Positions 51,847-59,820 of a stretch of 59,820 bases of DNA are shown piece after piece (position 1 is the first letter of the stretch; every line of letters begins with the position of its first letter). The stretch is from Bacteroidaceae bacterium. Its GTDB lineage: Bacteria > Bacteroidota > Bacteroidia > Bacteroidales > Bacteroidaceae. Both the position numbers and the translations under genes were made by a program. Below the pieces are notes generated by a model, which saw only the letters and a program-made list of their open reading frames with translations, searched no databases and had not been told where the DNA came from. The stretch spans positions 1 through 59,820 of the forward strand of contig JAKSLU010000003.1 in assembly GCA_024400995.1 (NCBI GenBank). The letters run 5' to 3'.

Positions 51847-52818
51847 ATGAAAATACTAATAGTAACAAACATGTACCCAACAAAGGAAAATCCTTTTTAT
51901 GGAATCTTTGTGTCGGAGCAAGAGAAGGCTATAAAGAAGTACTACCCCGAACTGGAATTTGGCATATATAACATTCGCGGGAATGTGGACAAGAAAGGAT
52001 ATCTGCGTTCGTTGATTGAGGTATATGATGAAATAGACAGGGGAAAGTATGACCTGGTGCATATACATTATGGATTTTCAGGTTTGTTCCTGCTGAATCC
52101 TTTCCGCAAGTGTAAGGTTCCTGTCCTAATAACTCTTCATGGTGGTGATATTCAGGCGGAGCAGGGTAAAACCGTTCAGGTGTTTTTTACAAAGAAAATA
52201 CTGAAACATGCAGACCATGCTATCACTCTTAACGACAGAATGGATGGCTTAGTTCGTCAGTATATTAAAAACACTACAATTATACCTTGTTCTACTAATA
52301 CGAATCTTTTCGTACCTCCTGTAGTTCGTGATTCCGCAATCGGTAAGAAAACAGTAACTATCGTTTTCCCCAGTGCACACACTCGTACTGTAAAAAACTA
52401 TCCACTATTCTGTGAAGTGGTTAATATTATGAGGGATAAGTACGGCATAGAATGCATTGAAACCGAATTAAACAATATGACACGCGAAGAGGTTCGGGAT
52501 CTTTATGGATGTGCTGATGCCATGCTAATGACAAGTATTTCAGAAGGAAGCCCACAGGTAGTTAAAGAGGCTATGGCTTGCAACCTGCCTGTGGTTACTA
52601 CAAAAGTTGGAGACGTTGATGTACTTCTTGATGGAGTCGCCAACTCCGGATGGGTATATCCTCATGATGCTAATCTGTTAGCAGAGAAACTTTACGAGTC
52701 TTTGCAAGGTAAGATTGCCGGCAGGAGTCCGCGCGAAAGAATATTTGAATTAGGTATTGATGACAAAGCCGTAGCAACAAAAATTTATAACATATACATT
52801 TCTTTGTTGACAGCGTAA
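51847..52818 (+). CDS. Family 4 glycosyltransferase
   Basis: A 323-residue GT-B enzyme. MKILIVTNMYPTKENPFYGI and VSEQEKAIKK open the N-domain, LVHIHYGFSGLFLLNPFRKC and LITLHGGDIQ follow, and the donor-binding C-domain contains SISEGSPQVVKEAMACNLPV, the E-x7-E motif. Shorter than most GT4 proteins (about 370) but all core motifs are seen. A WecG-type gene follows by 11 bases. Confidence 0.9.
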   Translation: MKILIVTNMYPTKENPFYGIFVSEQEKAIKKYYPELEFGIYNIRGNVDKKGYLRSLIEVYDEIDRGKYDLVHIHYGFSGLFLLNPFRKCKVPVLITLHGGDIQAEQGKTVQVFFTKKILKHADHAITLNDRMDGLVRQYIKNTTIIPCSTNTNLFVPPVVRDSAIGKKTVTIVFPSAHTRTVKNYPLFCEVVNIMRDKYGIECIETELNNMTREEVRDLYGCADAMLMTSISEGSPQVVKEAMACNLPVVTTKVGDVDVLLDGVANSGWVYPHDANLLAEKLYESLQGKIAGRSPRERIFELGIDDKAVATKIYNIYISLLTA

Positions 52819-52829
52819 CAATTTTAATT

Positions 52830-53597
52830 GTGGATACAACAAGAATACTTAACATAGATGCACTCCTTATTACAGAGCAGGAGTTACTCAAACAACTTCA
52901 TGAGGGTGTGCTCATAACACCCAATCTTGACCACATGGTGAAGTTGCAGAAGGATTATGAGTTCTATCGTTGCTATCAAGAAGCAGAATGGGTTGTTTGC
53001 GACTCAAGAATACTTTGGTTGTGTTCAAAACTTCTTGAAAAACCTTTCCCGGAACCAATTCCTGGCAGTTCCTTCTTTACTCACTTCTACGAGTATCATA
53101 AGGATGATCCAAACTGCAAAATATTCTTGCTCGGAGCCATGGATGGGGTGGCACTCAAGGCACAAGAACGTATCAATGCAAAGGTTGGACGTAGCATTGT
53201 TGTCGGAGCATATTCACCATCGTATGGTTTTGAAAAGAAAGAGCAGGAAAACCACAAAATCTACAAAATGATTGAAGCATCTGGAGCCAATGTTGTCTTA
53301 GTAGGAGTTGGTGCCCCAAAACAAGAAAAATGGATCATGGCCCACAAGGGCAACATGCCGAGTGTAAAAATATGGATGGCACTCGGAGCAACAATTGACT
53401 TTGAAGCGGGCCAGGTGAAGCGAGCGCCAACATGGATGCGTCACTGCGCACTCGAATGGTTCTACCGACTGCTGCAAGAGCCGCTTCGCATGTTCAAGCG
53501 CTACATTTGCAACGACCTCGTATTCTTCGTCCATTTTGCCAAGCAACTTTGGGGTATATACAAAGACCCGTTCGCAAAATCATCTATACTCCCTTAA
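52830..53597 (+). CDS. WecG/TagA/CpsF family glycosyltransferase
   Basis: A 255-residue GT26 enzyme, the family that adds N-acetylmannosamine-type sugars to a lipid-linked N-acetylhexosamine. Motifs are ITPNLDHMVKLQKDYEF, PEPIPGSSFFTHFYE, LVGVGAPKQEKWIMAHKG and APTWMRHCALEWFYRLLQEP. The start is GTG at 52830, confirmed by the family's N-terminus (ILNIDALLITEQELLKQL). It would act at an early step, on the lipid-sugar made by the initiating transferase at 56719. Confidence 0.92.
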   Translation: MDTTRILNIDALLITEQELLKQLHEGVLITPNLDHMVKLQKDYEFYRCYQEAEWVVCDSRILWLCSKLLEKPFPEPIPGSSFFTHFYEYHKDDPNCKIFLLGAMDGVALKAQERINAKVGRSIVVGAYSPSYGFEKKEQENHKIYKMIEASGANVVLVGVGAPKQEKWIMAHKGNMPSVKIWMALGATIDFEAGQVKRAPTWMRHCALEWFYRLLQEPLRMFKRYICNDLVFFVHFAKQLWGIYKDPFAKSSILP

Positions 53598-53603
53598 CCC
53601 TAA

Positions 53604-53656
53604 TTATGCAATTTGCATAATGCCACTTGCATAATTGCAAAAAAACACTAACTTTG
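53604..53656 (+). promoter_or_regulatory. Promoter and TTGCATAA repeats before the AAA-ATPase gene
   Basis: TAACTTTG at 53649-53656 lies 35 bases before the ATG. Upstream are TTATGCAA-T-TTGCATAA (53604-53620), an inverted repeat, and another TTGCATAA (53627-53634) overlapping TTGCATAATTGCAA. These could be operator sites. The gene is therefore probably transcribed on its own. Confidence 0.6.
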
Positions 53657-53691
53657 CACCTATCACCAGATACAGACAAGTGCCCTAAAGA

Positions 53692-55305
53692 ATGAAAAAG
53701 AACATGCAAGAGAAGAAATACCGCCGTCCTGCCGAATACCCATGTGGTGTGGCAGACTTTCCGAAACTGCGAAGCCAAGGTTGTGTCTATGTAGATAAGA
53801 CTGACCTCGTGTATGAGATAGCGCAGACGAACTTTGTTTTTCTGAGTCGCCCGAGGCGATTTGGAAAATCCTTGCTCTGCTCAACCCTCAAGGCCTATTT
53901 TGAGGGCAGGAAGGAACTGTTCGAGGGCCTCAAGATCATGGACTTGGAGCATGAGTGGAAACAGTATCCTGTGTTCCATTTTAGCATCAGTATGCTCAAG
54001 GATATGCCCATAGAGTTGATGGCTTCGGGATTGGGCTTTCAGTTGAGAGGTTACGAAGACATCTATGGTGAACCCGGTCCAGATGAGACGACTCCAGGCA
54101 AACGGTTTGCGGGACTTATCAGACGGGCCCATCAGCAGACGGGATTGCGTGCGGTTGTCATCATCGACGAATATGATGCGCCAATGCTGACATATATGCA
54201 CGATGAGGAACATAAGGCACAAGTCAGAAAGATACTTCAGGAGTTCTATCAGACTCTCAAGGATTGTGACAATGACGAACACTTTGTGTTTATAACGGGT
54301 ATCACCAAGTTCTCGCAGATGAGCATCTTCTCGACCCTCAATAATCTGTCCAACATCACGATGGACAAAAAGTTTGCTTCTGTCTGTGGTATAACGGAGA
54401 CAGAACTGCATGAGGTTTTCGATGTCGATGTGGAGATGCTGGCAGAAGAACATAATGTAAGTAAAGAGGAGATGTATGCCCAATTGAAAAACAAGTATGA
54501 TGGGTATCATTTCTGCAAAATATCCGAGGACATCTACAATCCGTATAGTTTATTGCTATCATTTTTCCATTGTGAACTCAAATCCTACTGGTTTGCCAGC
54601 GGTACACCCACATTCATTCTCGACGAGTTCAGACGATGCAATACTGATTTGCTTGCCTTGGATGGTGCCGAAGCCGAAGCCGAAGAGTTTGACCAACCTA
54701 CAGAGTTCATGGTCAAACCGATGCCTCTTTTGTACCAAGCAGGATACCTGACTATCAAGGATTATGATTCCGACTCATTTACCTATACCCTGGGCCTGCC
54801 CAATGCCGAGGTTCGTGGTGGACTGATGAAGAACATCCTGCCTATCGTCAATGGTACACACATGGAAGATAATTTGAGTTATGCCACTATCATCAGGAGT
54901 TCGCTGGCAAAGGGCAATTATGACCGCGCCAAGACAGCCCTTCAGTCATTCCTCTTGAGCATACCCTATATGCAGCAAGGCAAGGACGAACTGAAAGACC
55001 TTGCCAAGTACGAGGCTCTGTATCAGCGCGACCTTTACATCTTCTTCTCGGGCATGTCCGCCCTTGTTCAGTGCGAAGTGATGATGGCCACAGGTCGTGT
55101 GGACCTCGTGATGCGTATGGGCAACAAAACTTATGTGTGCGAGTTCAAGGTCAATGCGAGTGCCAAGAGTGCCATTGACCAGATAGACAACAACAGGTAC
55201 TACGAGCCCTGGCGCGACATACAGCGCAAGATAGTCAAGATAGGCGCCCGCTTCGATGTTGAAGAACGAACCCTAAAAGACTGGAATGTCGAGGAACTGG
55301 AATGA
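53692..55305 (+). CDS. AAA-ATPase-like protein with PD-(D/E)XK nuclease domain
   Basis: A 537-residue protein of a family very common in Bacteroidetes. The N-terminal AAA-ATPase-like domain has SRPRRFGKSLLCSTLKAYFE (P-loop) and VVIIDEYDAPMLTY (Walker B with Glu-Tyr-Asp); the C-terminal domain has GRVDLVMRMGNKTYVCEFKV, the Asp and ExK of PD-(D/E)XK nucleases. The function is not established; the family often appears as an isolated accessory gene inside variable regions. It has its own promoter with TTGCATAA repeats, and it separates the glycosyltransferases from the initiating transferase. The repeat AEAEAEEF in the middle comes from GCCGAA repeats. Confidence 0.92.
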   Translation: MKKNMQEKKYRRPAEYPCGVADFPKLRSQGCVYVDKTDLVYEIAQTNFVFLSRPRRFGKSLLCSTLKAYFEGRKELFEGLKIMDLEHEWKQYPVFHFSISMLKDMPIELMASGLGFQLRGYEDIYGEPGPDETTPGKRFAGLIRRAHQQTGLRAVVIIDEYDAPMLTYMHDEEHKAQVRKILQEFYQTLKDCDNDEHFVFITGITKFSQMSIFSTLNNLSNITMDKKFASVCGITETELHEVFDVDVEMLAEEHNVSKEEMYAQLKNKYDGYHFCKISEDIYNPYSLLLSFFHCELKSYWFASGTPTFILDEFRRCNTDLLALDGAEAEAEEFDQPTEFMVKPMPLLYQAGYLTIKDYDSDSFTYTLGLPNAEVRGGLMKNILPIVNGTHMEDNLSYATIIRSSLAKGNYDRAKTALQSFLLSIPYMQQGKDELKDLAKYEALYQRDLYIFFSGMSALVQCEVMMATGRVDLVMRMGNKTYVCEFKVNASAKSAIDQIDNNRYYEPWRDIQRKIVKIGARFDVEERTLKDWNVEELE

Positions 55306-55333
55306 CACAGAACAACTGTAAAAATATCCCGAT

Positions 55334-55510
55334 ATGACACTGCCCCAAGACCCGATGATGCTGTTCAGCCAGATGAACATGCTGCTCCGAGACCGCTACG
55401 AGTCGCTCAGCGAACTCTGCTCGGCCGAGGACATCGACGAAAAGGAACTCTGCCAACGTCTCGCTGAGGCTGGATTTGAGTACGATGCTCACTATAACAA
55501 ATTCTGGTAA
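55334..55510 (+). CDS. DUF4250 family small protein
   Basis: A 58-residue protein, MTLPQDPMMLFSQMNMLLRD then RYESLSELCSAEDIDEKELC and FEYDAHYNKFW. It closely follows the DUF4250 pattern (LP.DP.ML.S..N..LRD...SL.ELC). No function is known. It is too short to appear in many ORF lists. It starts 28 bases after the AAA-ATPase gene. Confidence 0.85.
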   Translation: MTLPQDPMMLFSQMNMLLRDRYESLSELCSAEDIDEKELCQRLAEAGFEYDAHYNKFW

Positions 55511-55529
55511 CCGAACCCTTGCATAATAT

Positions 55530-56675
55530 ATGACTCTTAATACTACCGAACAACAGTTTCTGCATCTGCTACGCTGTGGTGTGAGGCAGGAGATGCCCTG
55601 CACGGAGATGTTCGAGCAGGGAGCTGTTGATTGGCCTGCTCTGAAGGAGATGACTGAACATCAGGCCGTGACGGGGCTGGTGTTCTGGGCTGTGCGAAAG
55701 TTGCCTAGGGAGTTGCAACCGCCTCGCCGCGAGCTGTTCTTACCCTGGCTGTCGGAGGTGGATGAGATCTGCCGTCGCAACGAGGACCTGAATGCGCAGT
55801 GTGTGAAGGTGACGGGGCGCTTCCGCAAGGCGGGCTTCCGCTCCTGTATCCTCAAGGGGCAGGGCGCTGCACAGATGTACGATGAGCCCAGCCTGCGCAT
55901 TGCGGGTGACATCGATGTGTGGCTCTGGCCTGAGTCGGTGCCACTGGGCGAGCGAAGGAGCCTTTCTGAGCGCCGTGCGCGTATTATAGAATATGTACAC
56001 TTTTACTGTCCGCATGTGGAGGTAGTGTATCATCACATGGACTTCAACGTGCTCAAGGGCACACCGATGGAGGCGCACTTCACCCCCTCGTGGATGAACT
56101 CCCCCTGGCGCAACCGTCGTCTGCAACGCTGGATGGAGGCTCAGGCTCCGCAGCAGTTCTGCGAGCGGGAGGAGGGCTATTGCGTCCCTACGGTGGAGTT
56201 CAATGCAGTGTATATGTTGCTGCACATCTTTCGCCACCTCTTCACGGAGGGCATTGGCCTGCGACAGATAGTGGACTACTATTACGCTCTGAGAGCGTTG
56301 GAAATGAAAAATGAAAAATTAAAAATGAAAAATGATGCAGTGGTGCTTGAGGCTCTGCGTATGCTGGGCATGGTGCGCTTCTGTGGTGCACTGATGTGGG
56401 TACTCCGAGAGCTGTTTGGCCTCGATGAGGCTCGGATGCTGGTGCCTGCCAGAGAGCGAGAGGGTAGGGCACTACTCCGCGAGATACTGCTGGCGGGCAA
56501 TTTTGGCAAGACTGACACCCGCTTTGGCCATTATGCTAATGGTACGTTTGCTGCCTTCTGCACCCGCACTTGGCGCAACCTGGGTTTCATCAGTAGCTAC
56601 CCCTCCGAGGTGCTCTGGACGCCAGTCTGGAAGATAGGCCAGTATGTCTGGCGAAGGTGGAAGGGGTATTTGTGA
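55530..56675 (+). CDS. Nucleotidyltransferase-fold protein (PF14907-like)
   Basis: A 381-residue protein. The signature FRSCILKGQGAAQMYDEPSL then RIAGDIDVWLWPE matches the nucleotidyltransferase family found beside surface-polysaccharide genes (KG..A..Y..P..R..GDID). A later segment, VVYHHMDFNVLKGTPMEAHF, carries the expected H..F and the metal region. Its function is unknown; activation or modification of a glycan or lipid precursor is possible. Near residue 260 the peptide EMKNEKLKMKND comes from an AT-rich insert (56301-56334) unlike the rest of the gene. It ends 43 bases before the initiating transferase gene. Confidence 0.82.
   Translation: MTLNTTEQQFLHLLRCGVRQEMPCTEMFEQGAVDWPALKEMTEHQAVTGLVFWAVRKLPRELQPPRRELFLPWLSEVDEICRRNEDLNAQCVKVTGRFRKAGFRSCILKGQGAAQMYDEPSLRIAGDIDVWLWPESVPLGERRSLSERRARIIEYVHFYCPHVEVVYHHMDFNVLKGTPMEAHFTPSWMNSPWRNRRLQRWMEAQAPQQFCEREEGYCVPTVEFNAVYMLLHIFRHLFTEGIGLRQIVDYYYALRALEMKNEKLKMKNDAVVLEALRMLGMVRFCGALMWVLRELFGLDEARMLVPAREREGRALLREILLAGNFGKTDTRFGHYANGTFAAFCTRTWRNLGFISSYPSEVLWTPVWKIGQYVWRRWKGYL
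56301..56334 (+). repeat. AT-rich AAATGAAAAATG insert in the nucleotidyltransferase gene
   Basis: GAAATGAAAAATGAAAAAT, then TAAAAATGAAAAATG: a short tandem of ATGAAAA units in frame, encoding MKNEKLKMKN within otherwise GC-rich coding sequence. It resembles the ATGAATT tandem at 14742. Confidence 0.75.
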
Positions 56676-56718
56676 TGACTACATGTACTAGACTCTTTCT
56701 AAGAAAAACTACATAACT

Positions 56719-58128
56719 ATGATAAAGGAACAGAACTCCAGCGACCGTAATGTGCGGCTGTTGGCCCTCATCGGTGAGGTGACGCTCATCCTGCTGATGA
56801 TGGCATCGATATATTATCTCTTTTGGCGGCAGTCGGGCGAGTTTCCACCCCACTTCAAGCGCCTGATGGTGCTCATGGCCCTGTGCTACACCGTGGCCAA
56901 CCTCTATGTTGGTATAGTGGTGCATGAGCGTTTCGTGACGGGCGACAAGATTCTGCGCAGTCTTATTCATGGTTTTGCGCTCTTCATGCTCCTCAGTGTG
57001 ACGGTGCTATGGGTGTTCCGCTGGCCCCTGTTTGCGCTGCAGTTCATGGTGCCACTCTATGGTGGCGGCTTTGTGATGATACTGCTCTTCCGTCTGATGG
57101 TACGCAAGCTGCTCAACCACTATCGCTCACTGGGTCGCAACACCAACTTTGCTGTCTTTGTGGGCAAGATTGACCACATCACCGAGCTCTTCAGCCGTAT
57201 GGTCACTGACCCCACTACGGGCTATAGAGTGCATGGCTACTTTGCCGATGAGCAGAGTCCCTTAGCCGAGCAGTATGGCGTGCCCTGGCTGGGCAAGCCA
57301 TCGGAGTTTGCAGTGGGAGTAGAGTCCCTCCACACGGAGGTCGATCAGGTCTATTGCACCCTCTCCTCCACCCGCCGTGAGGAGCTGATGGATGTCATTG
57401 GCTACTGCGAGTCGCACCTCATCCGCTTCTACGACATCCCCTCTACGTTTGACTACATGAAGCACACCATGTCCATCGACGTGATGGCCAATACTCCTGT
57501 GCTCTCCATCCACAACGAGCCTCTGGAGTTTGTCGTCAACCGCTTCATCAAGCGCGCGTTCGACATCGTCTTCTCCCTCCTCGTCATCGTGTTGGTGCTG
57601 CCCTGGGTGTTCCTCGTCTTTGGCACCTGGATCAAGCTCACCAGCCCTGGCCCCATCCTCTTTCGCCAGAAGCGCAGCGGTCTGAACGGGCAGGAGTTCG
57701 AGTGCCTCAAGTTCCGTTCCATGCGCCTCAATGCCGACTCCGACAAGGTGCAGGCCACCAAGGACGATCCCCGCAAGACCCGTGTGGGCGAGTTGATGCG
57801 CCGCACCTCCATTGATGAACTCCCTCAGTTCTGGAACGTGCTACGCGGTGACATGTCCGTAGTGGGCCCGCGTCCTCACATGGTGCGCCACACGGAGGAG
57901 TACTCCCGCATCATTGGCAACTACATGGTGCGCCATTTCGTCAAGCCAGGCATCACGGGCTATGCACAGGTGAATGGCTATCGTGGCGAGACCTCCGAAC
58001 TCTGGCAGATGGAGGGGCGCATACTGCGCGATATCTGGTACATCGAGCACTGGTCACTGGCGCTCGACATCTTTATTATCTTCAAGACTATTAGCAATGC
58101 ACTACTTGGCGAAGAAAAGGCTTATTAG
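56719..58128 (+). CDS. Initiating polyprenyl glycosylphosphotransferase (WcaJ/WbaP type)
   Basis: A 469-residue membrane enzyme that moves a sugar-1-phosphate onto undecaprenyl phosphate, the first step of the glycan made here. Four N-terminal helices and a CoA-binding-like domain (TNFAVFVGKIDHITELFSRM) precede a fifth helix (FIKRAFDIVFSLLVIVLVLP) and the catalytic region: FRQKRSGLNGQEFECLKFRS, RTSIDELPQFWNVLRGDMSV and VGPRPHMVRHTEEY, then KPGITGYAQVNGYRGET. The sugar is probably glucose or galactose for this subfamily; it cannot be read. It overlaps the next gene by 32 bases. Confidence 0.94.
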   Translation: MIKEQNSSDRNVRLLALIGEVTLILLMMASIYYLFWRQSGEFPPHFKRLMVLMALCYTVANLYVGIVVHERFVTGDKILRSLIHGFALFMLLSVTVLWVFRWPLFALQFMVPLYGGGFVMILLFRLMVRKLLNHYRSLGRNTNFAVFVGKIDHITELFSRMVTDPTTGYRVHGYFADEQSPLAEQYGVPWLGKPSEFAVGVESLHTEVDQVYCTLSSTRREELMDVIGYCESHLIRFYDIPSTFDYMKHTMSIDVMANTPVLSIHNEPLEFVVNRFIKRAFDIVFSLLVIVLVLPWVFLVFGTWIKLTSPGPILFRQKRSGLNGQEFECLKFRSMRLNADSDKVQATKDDPRKTRVGELMRRTSIDELPQFWNVLRGDMSVVGPRPHMVRHTEEYSRIIGNYMVRHFVKPGITGYAQVNGYRGETSELWQMEGRILRDIWYIEHWSLALDIFIIFKTISNALLGEEKAY

Positions 58129-59590
58129 AGGCCTTCTACTACTCTTCCTCCCATTGGTATTCCCCCTGGCCAGTTTGGCGGCAGGATTGTTGGATAGGGA
58201 GGTCCGTGCCGTCTGGCTCACCACCATCGGTGGTCTGGACTGGCCTGGTCGCCCCGCACAGAATGCGGCAGGGTGGCAACGGCAGCGAGCCGACCTGTGC
58301 CGTCAGCTCGATGAGCTCAAGCGCGCTGGCATCAACACCGTCATCGTGCAGACGCGCATACGCGGCACTGTGATCTATCCCTCTGCGCTGGAGCCCATGG
58401 ACGACTGCTTCACGGGGCTGGCCGACATGCGTCCCGACTACGATCCTCTGCAGTACTGTGTGGAGGAGTGCCATAGGCGTGGCATGGAGTGCCATGCCTG
58501 GGTGGTCTGCTTTCCGGTGGGCAAGTTCGCCCAGCAGCGACGTTACGGCCAGCGTGCCATCAACGTGCGCCGTCCTGACCTGGTGCAGAAGACCAAGGAG
58601 CAGTGGATCATGGACCCCGCCAAGCCCGGCACCGCCCAGTATCTAGCTGACCTCTGTGGTGAGATAGTGCAGCGCTACGATGTCGATGGCATTCAGCTCG
58701 ACTACATCCGCTATCCCGAGCGGGAGGTCGGCTTTGTGACCCGCGACCCGCTCCCTGTGCGCCAGGCCCATGTGACCCGCTGTGTGCGTGCCGTCCACGA
58801 CCGTGTCAAGAGCATTCGCCCCTGGTGCAAGATGTCCTGCTCTCCCGTAGGCAAGTACGCCGACCTGCCCCGCCAGTCTAGTCGTGGCTGGAATGCTCGC
58901 GATGCTGTAGCTCAGGATGCCGTGCTCTGGCTCAAGGAGGGACTCATGGACTGGCTGGCTCCGATGATGTACTTTCAGGGGCAGAACTTCTATCCCTTTG
59001 CCTGTGACTGGGTGGAGCAGAGTCAGGGGCGCCCCATCGTACCGGGTCTAGGAATCTATTTTCTCTCTCCCAGCGAAAAGAACTGGCCCCTCCTGACCAT
59101 AACCCGCGAGATGAATGTGCTGCGCCAACTCGGTGCAGGCCATGCTTACTTCCGAGCTAAGTTTCTGCTCGATAACGTCAAGGGACTCTATCGCTATGCC
59201 TGTCACTTTGACCGCCAGCCCGCACTCTGGCCTGCCATGACCTGGGCCGATAGCATTGCTCCCGCTGCTCCCGAGGTACGCCAGCGCCGTGAGGGCTATA
59301 CGCTACATCTGTCGTGGGAACCTGTGGAGGACAACGACCCCACTGTGCCTGTGCGCTACAACGTCTATCGCATCTCCCGCAATATAGAGGCAGAGCCAGT
59401 CCTCCTAGCCCAAAATCTGCGTGTCACGACCTACACCTACACTCCCGCCCTGCCTGAGTTGCTGTACGACCGCTTTGTGGTGACGGCCCTGGATGCTTAT
59501 GGGAATGAGAGTCAAGAGACCCAGACCCAGCCCCTCCCGGCCCCTCTCTGGCTTCGCCATCTCTCCCCAAGGGGCGAGAGTCCGCTCTAA
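58097..59590 (+). CDS. GHL10-type glycoside hydrolase-like lipid-exported protein
   Basis: The start at 58097 (MHYLAKKRLIRGLLLLFLPL) gives a signal peptide and 498 residues, overlapping the preceding gene by 32 bases. The domain REVRAVWLTTIGGLDWPG then RQLDELKRAGINTVIVQTRI matches glycosyl-hydrolase-like family 10 (the DUF187 group); YDVDGIQLDYIRYPE is the region with the acidic residues of the TIM barrel. A fibronectin type III-like domain (APEVRQRREGYTLHLSWEPV) is near the end. The C-terminus (PLPAPLWLRHLSPRGESPL) is encoded by a GC-rich palindrome that also supplies the stop. Role possibly glycan trimming. Confidence 0.88.
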   Translation: MHYLAKKRLIRGLLLLFLPLVFPLASLAAGLLDREVRAVWLTTIGGLDWPGRPAQNAAGWQRQRADLCRQLDELKRAGINTVIVQTRIRGTVIYPSALEPMDDCFTGLADMRPDYDPLQYCVEECHRRGMECHAWVVCFPVGKFAQQRRYGQRAINVRRPDLVQKTKEQWIMDPAKPGTAQYLADLCGEIVQRYDVDGIQLDYIRYPEREVGFVTRDPLPVRQAHVTRCVRAVHDRVKSIRPWCKMSCSPVGKYADLPRQSSRGWNARDAVAQDAVLWLKEGLMDWLAPMMYFQGQNFYPFACDWVEQSQGRPIVPGLGIYFLSPSEKNWPLLTITREMNVLRQLGAGHAYFRAKFLLDNVKGLYRYACHFDRQPALWPAMTWADSIAPAAPEVRQRREGYTLHLSWEPVEDNDPTVPVRYNVYRISRNIEAEPVLLAQNLRVTTYTYTPALPELLYDRFVVTALDAYGNESQETQTQPLPAPLWLRHLSPRGESPL

Positions 59591-59603
59591 CGAGCGGGAG
59601 GGG
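59531..59603. repeat. GC-rich palindromic element forming the C-terminus and stop of the GHL10 gene
   Basis: Outer arms CCCCTCCCG (59531-59539) and CGGGAGGGG (59595-59603) are perfect; inner arms CTCTCCCC (59561-59568) and GGGGCGAGAG (59571-59580) pair with one bulge. The stop codon (59588-59590) lies inside it. Confidence 0.8.
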
Positions 59604-59675
59604 AGTAGATACGGGAGGTAGGTGGTAGAGAGAAAGAGAAGTAGAGAGACAGAGAAGTAAAGAGTAAAAATAAGT

Positions 59676-59708
59676 GAGCCCGCTTCCAATCGTTTTGGAA
59701 GCGGGCTC
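59676..59708. terminator. Strong 14-base hairpin after the GHL10 gene
   Basis: Perfect arms GAGCCCGCTTCCAA (59676-59689) and its complement (59695-59708) with a 5-base loop. On the minus strand it is followed by ACTTATTTTTA; on the plus strand there is no U-run. It ends the plus-strand unit structurally and may serve an incoming gene from the right. Confidence 0.65.
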
Positions 59709-59760
59709 GCTCTGTGTTTGGGGAATACCCCAGCAACGACCATCCCACGTCAGGCGCATA

Positions 59761-59797
59761 CTCCCCTCCCTCTATGGGAGGGGCAGGGGGGAGGGTC
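59761..59797. repeat. GC-rich palindromic element at the right edge
   Basis: CCCCTCCC (59763-59770) and GGGAGGGG (59776-59783) are perfect arms, followed by CAGGGGGGAGGG. Same style as the elements at 8940, 29147, 36829, 36919 and 59531. The remaining 20 bases to the window end hold nothing recognised. Confidence 0.7.
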
Positions 59798-59820
59798 TTT
59801 TGGGGGTCTTCTTCTGTGCC

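Overview
The window looks like a chromosomal piece of a Bacteroidales bacterium, most like the Prevotella group. Evidence seen in the sequence: Bacteroidetes-type promoters (TAnnTTTG at -7, sometimes TTTG about 20 bases upstream), weak or absent Shine-Dalgarno sites, an acpP-fabF-rnc cluster, secreted proteins with type IX secretion (T9SS) C-terminal sorting domains, and other secreted proteins ending in the LQGR...GLFIQNGQKVIR-type tail common in Prevotella. Genus assignment is inference. Most genes are GC-rich; the 45.3-53.6 kb glycan block is clearly more AT-rich.

Layout. 0-3.3 kb: a two-gene minus-strand unit of a large secreted multi-module protein and a 68-residue acidic peptide. 3.4-9.9 kb: acpP-fabF-rnc, a DsbD-type reductase and a THUMP-like methyltransferase. 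10-11.7 kb: an Xaa-Pro aminopeptidase. 11.7-23.2 kb: a minus-strand operon of three paralogous ~1020-residue Asp-box propeller proteins with T9SS domains and one TonB-dependent receptor, the most coherent candidate for an undescribed surface system. 23.7 kb: tRNA-Arg(CCG). 24-30.7 kb: a sulfatase, a GxxExxY nuclease-fold gene enclosed by structured palindromic repeats, a GH2 glycosidase and a CotH-like protein. 30.7-40.7 kb: a long minus-strand series with an LtaS-like enzyme, a broken M16 peptidase, two glycosyltransferases, two lipoproteins, Lgt and YchF. 41-59.6 kb: a TPR protein, then a capsule/O-antigen-type locus (flippase remnants, DUF1016 nuclease, Wzx, acyltransferase, Wzy-like polymerase, six glycosyltransferases, an AAA-ATPase/nuclease, DUF4250, a nucleotidyltransferase, an initiating glycosylphosphotransferase) and a GHL10-family protein.

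How the parts fit. The 42-58 kb genes supply lipid-linked initiation (56.7 kb), sugar addition including a likely fucose, acylation, flipping and polymerisation. No nucleotide-sugar synthesis genes are present, so precursors must come from elsewhere. The 11.7-23.2 kb operon would export three propeller proteins through the T9SS to the surface beside a receptor whose plug resembles heme receptors.

Repeats are the other theme. At least four families are visible: (1) ~130 bp imperfect palindromes with compensatory base changes around the GxxExxY gene; (2) GC-rich palindromes read in frame inside several genes; (3) three 17-19 nt hairpins with a swapped base pair inside the DUF1016 gene; (4) a ~195 bp long inverted repeat before the capsule locus. 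An eight-G tract in the acyltransferase gene could allow phase variation.
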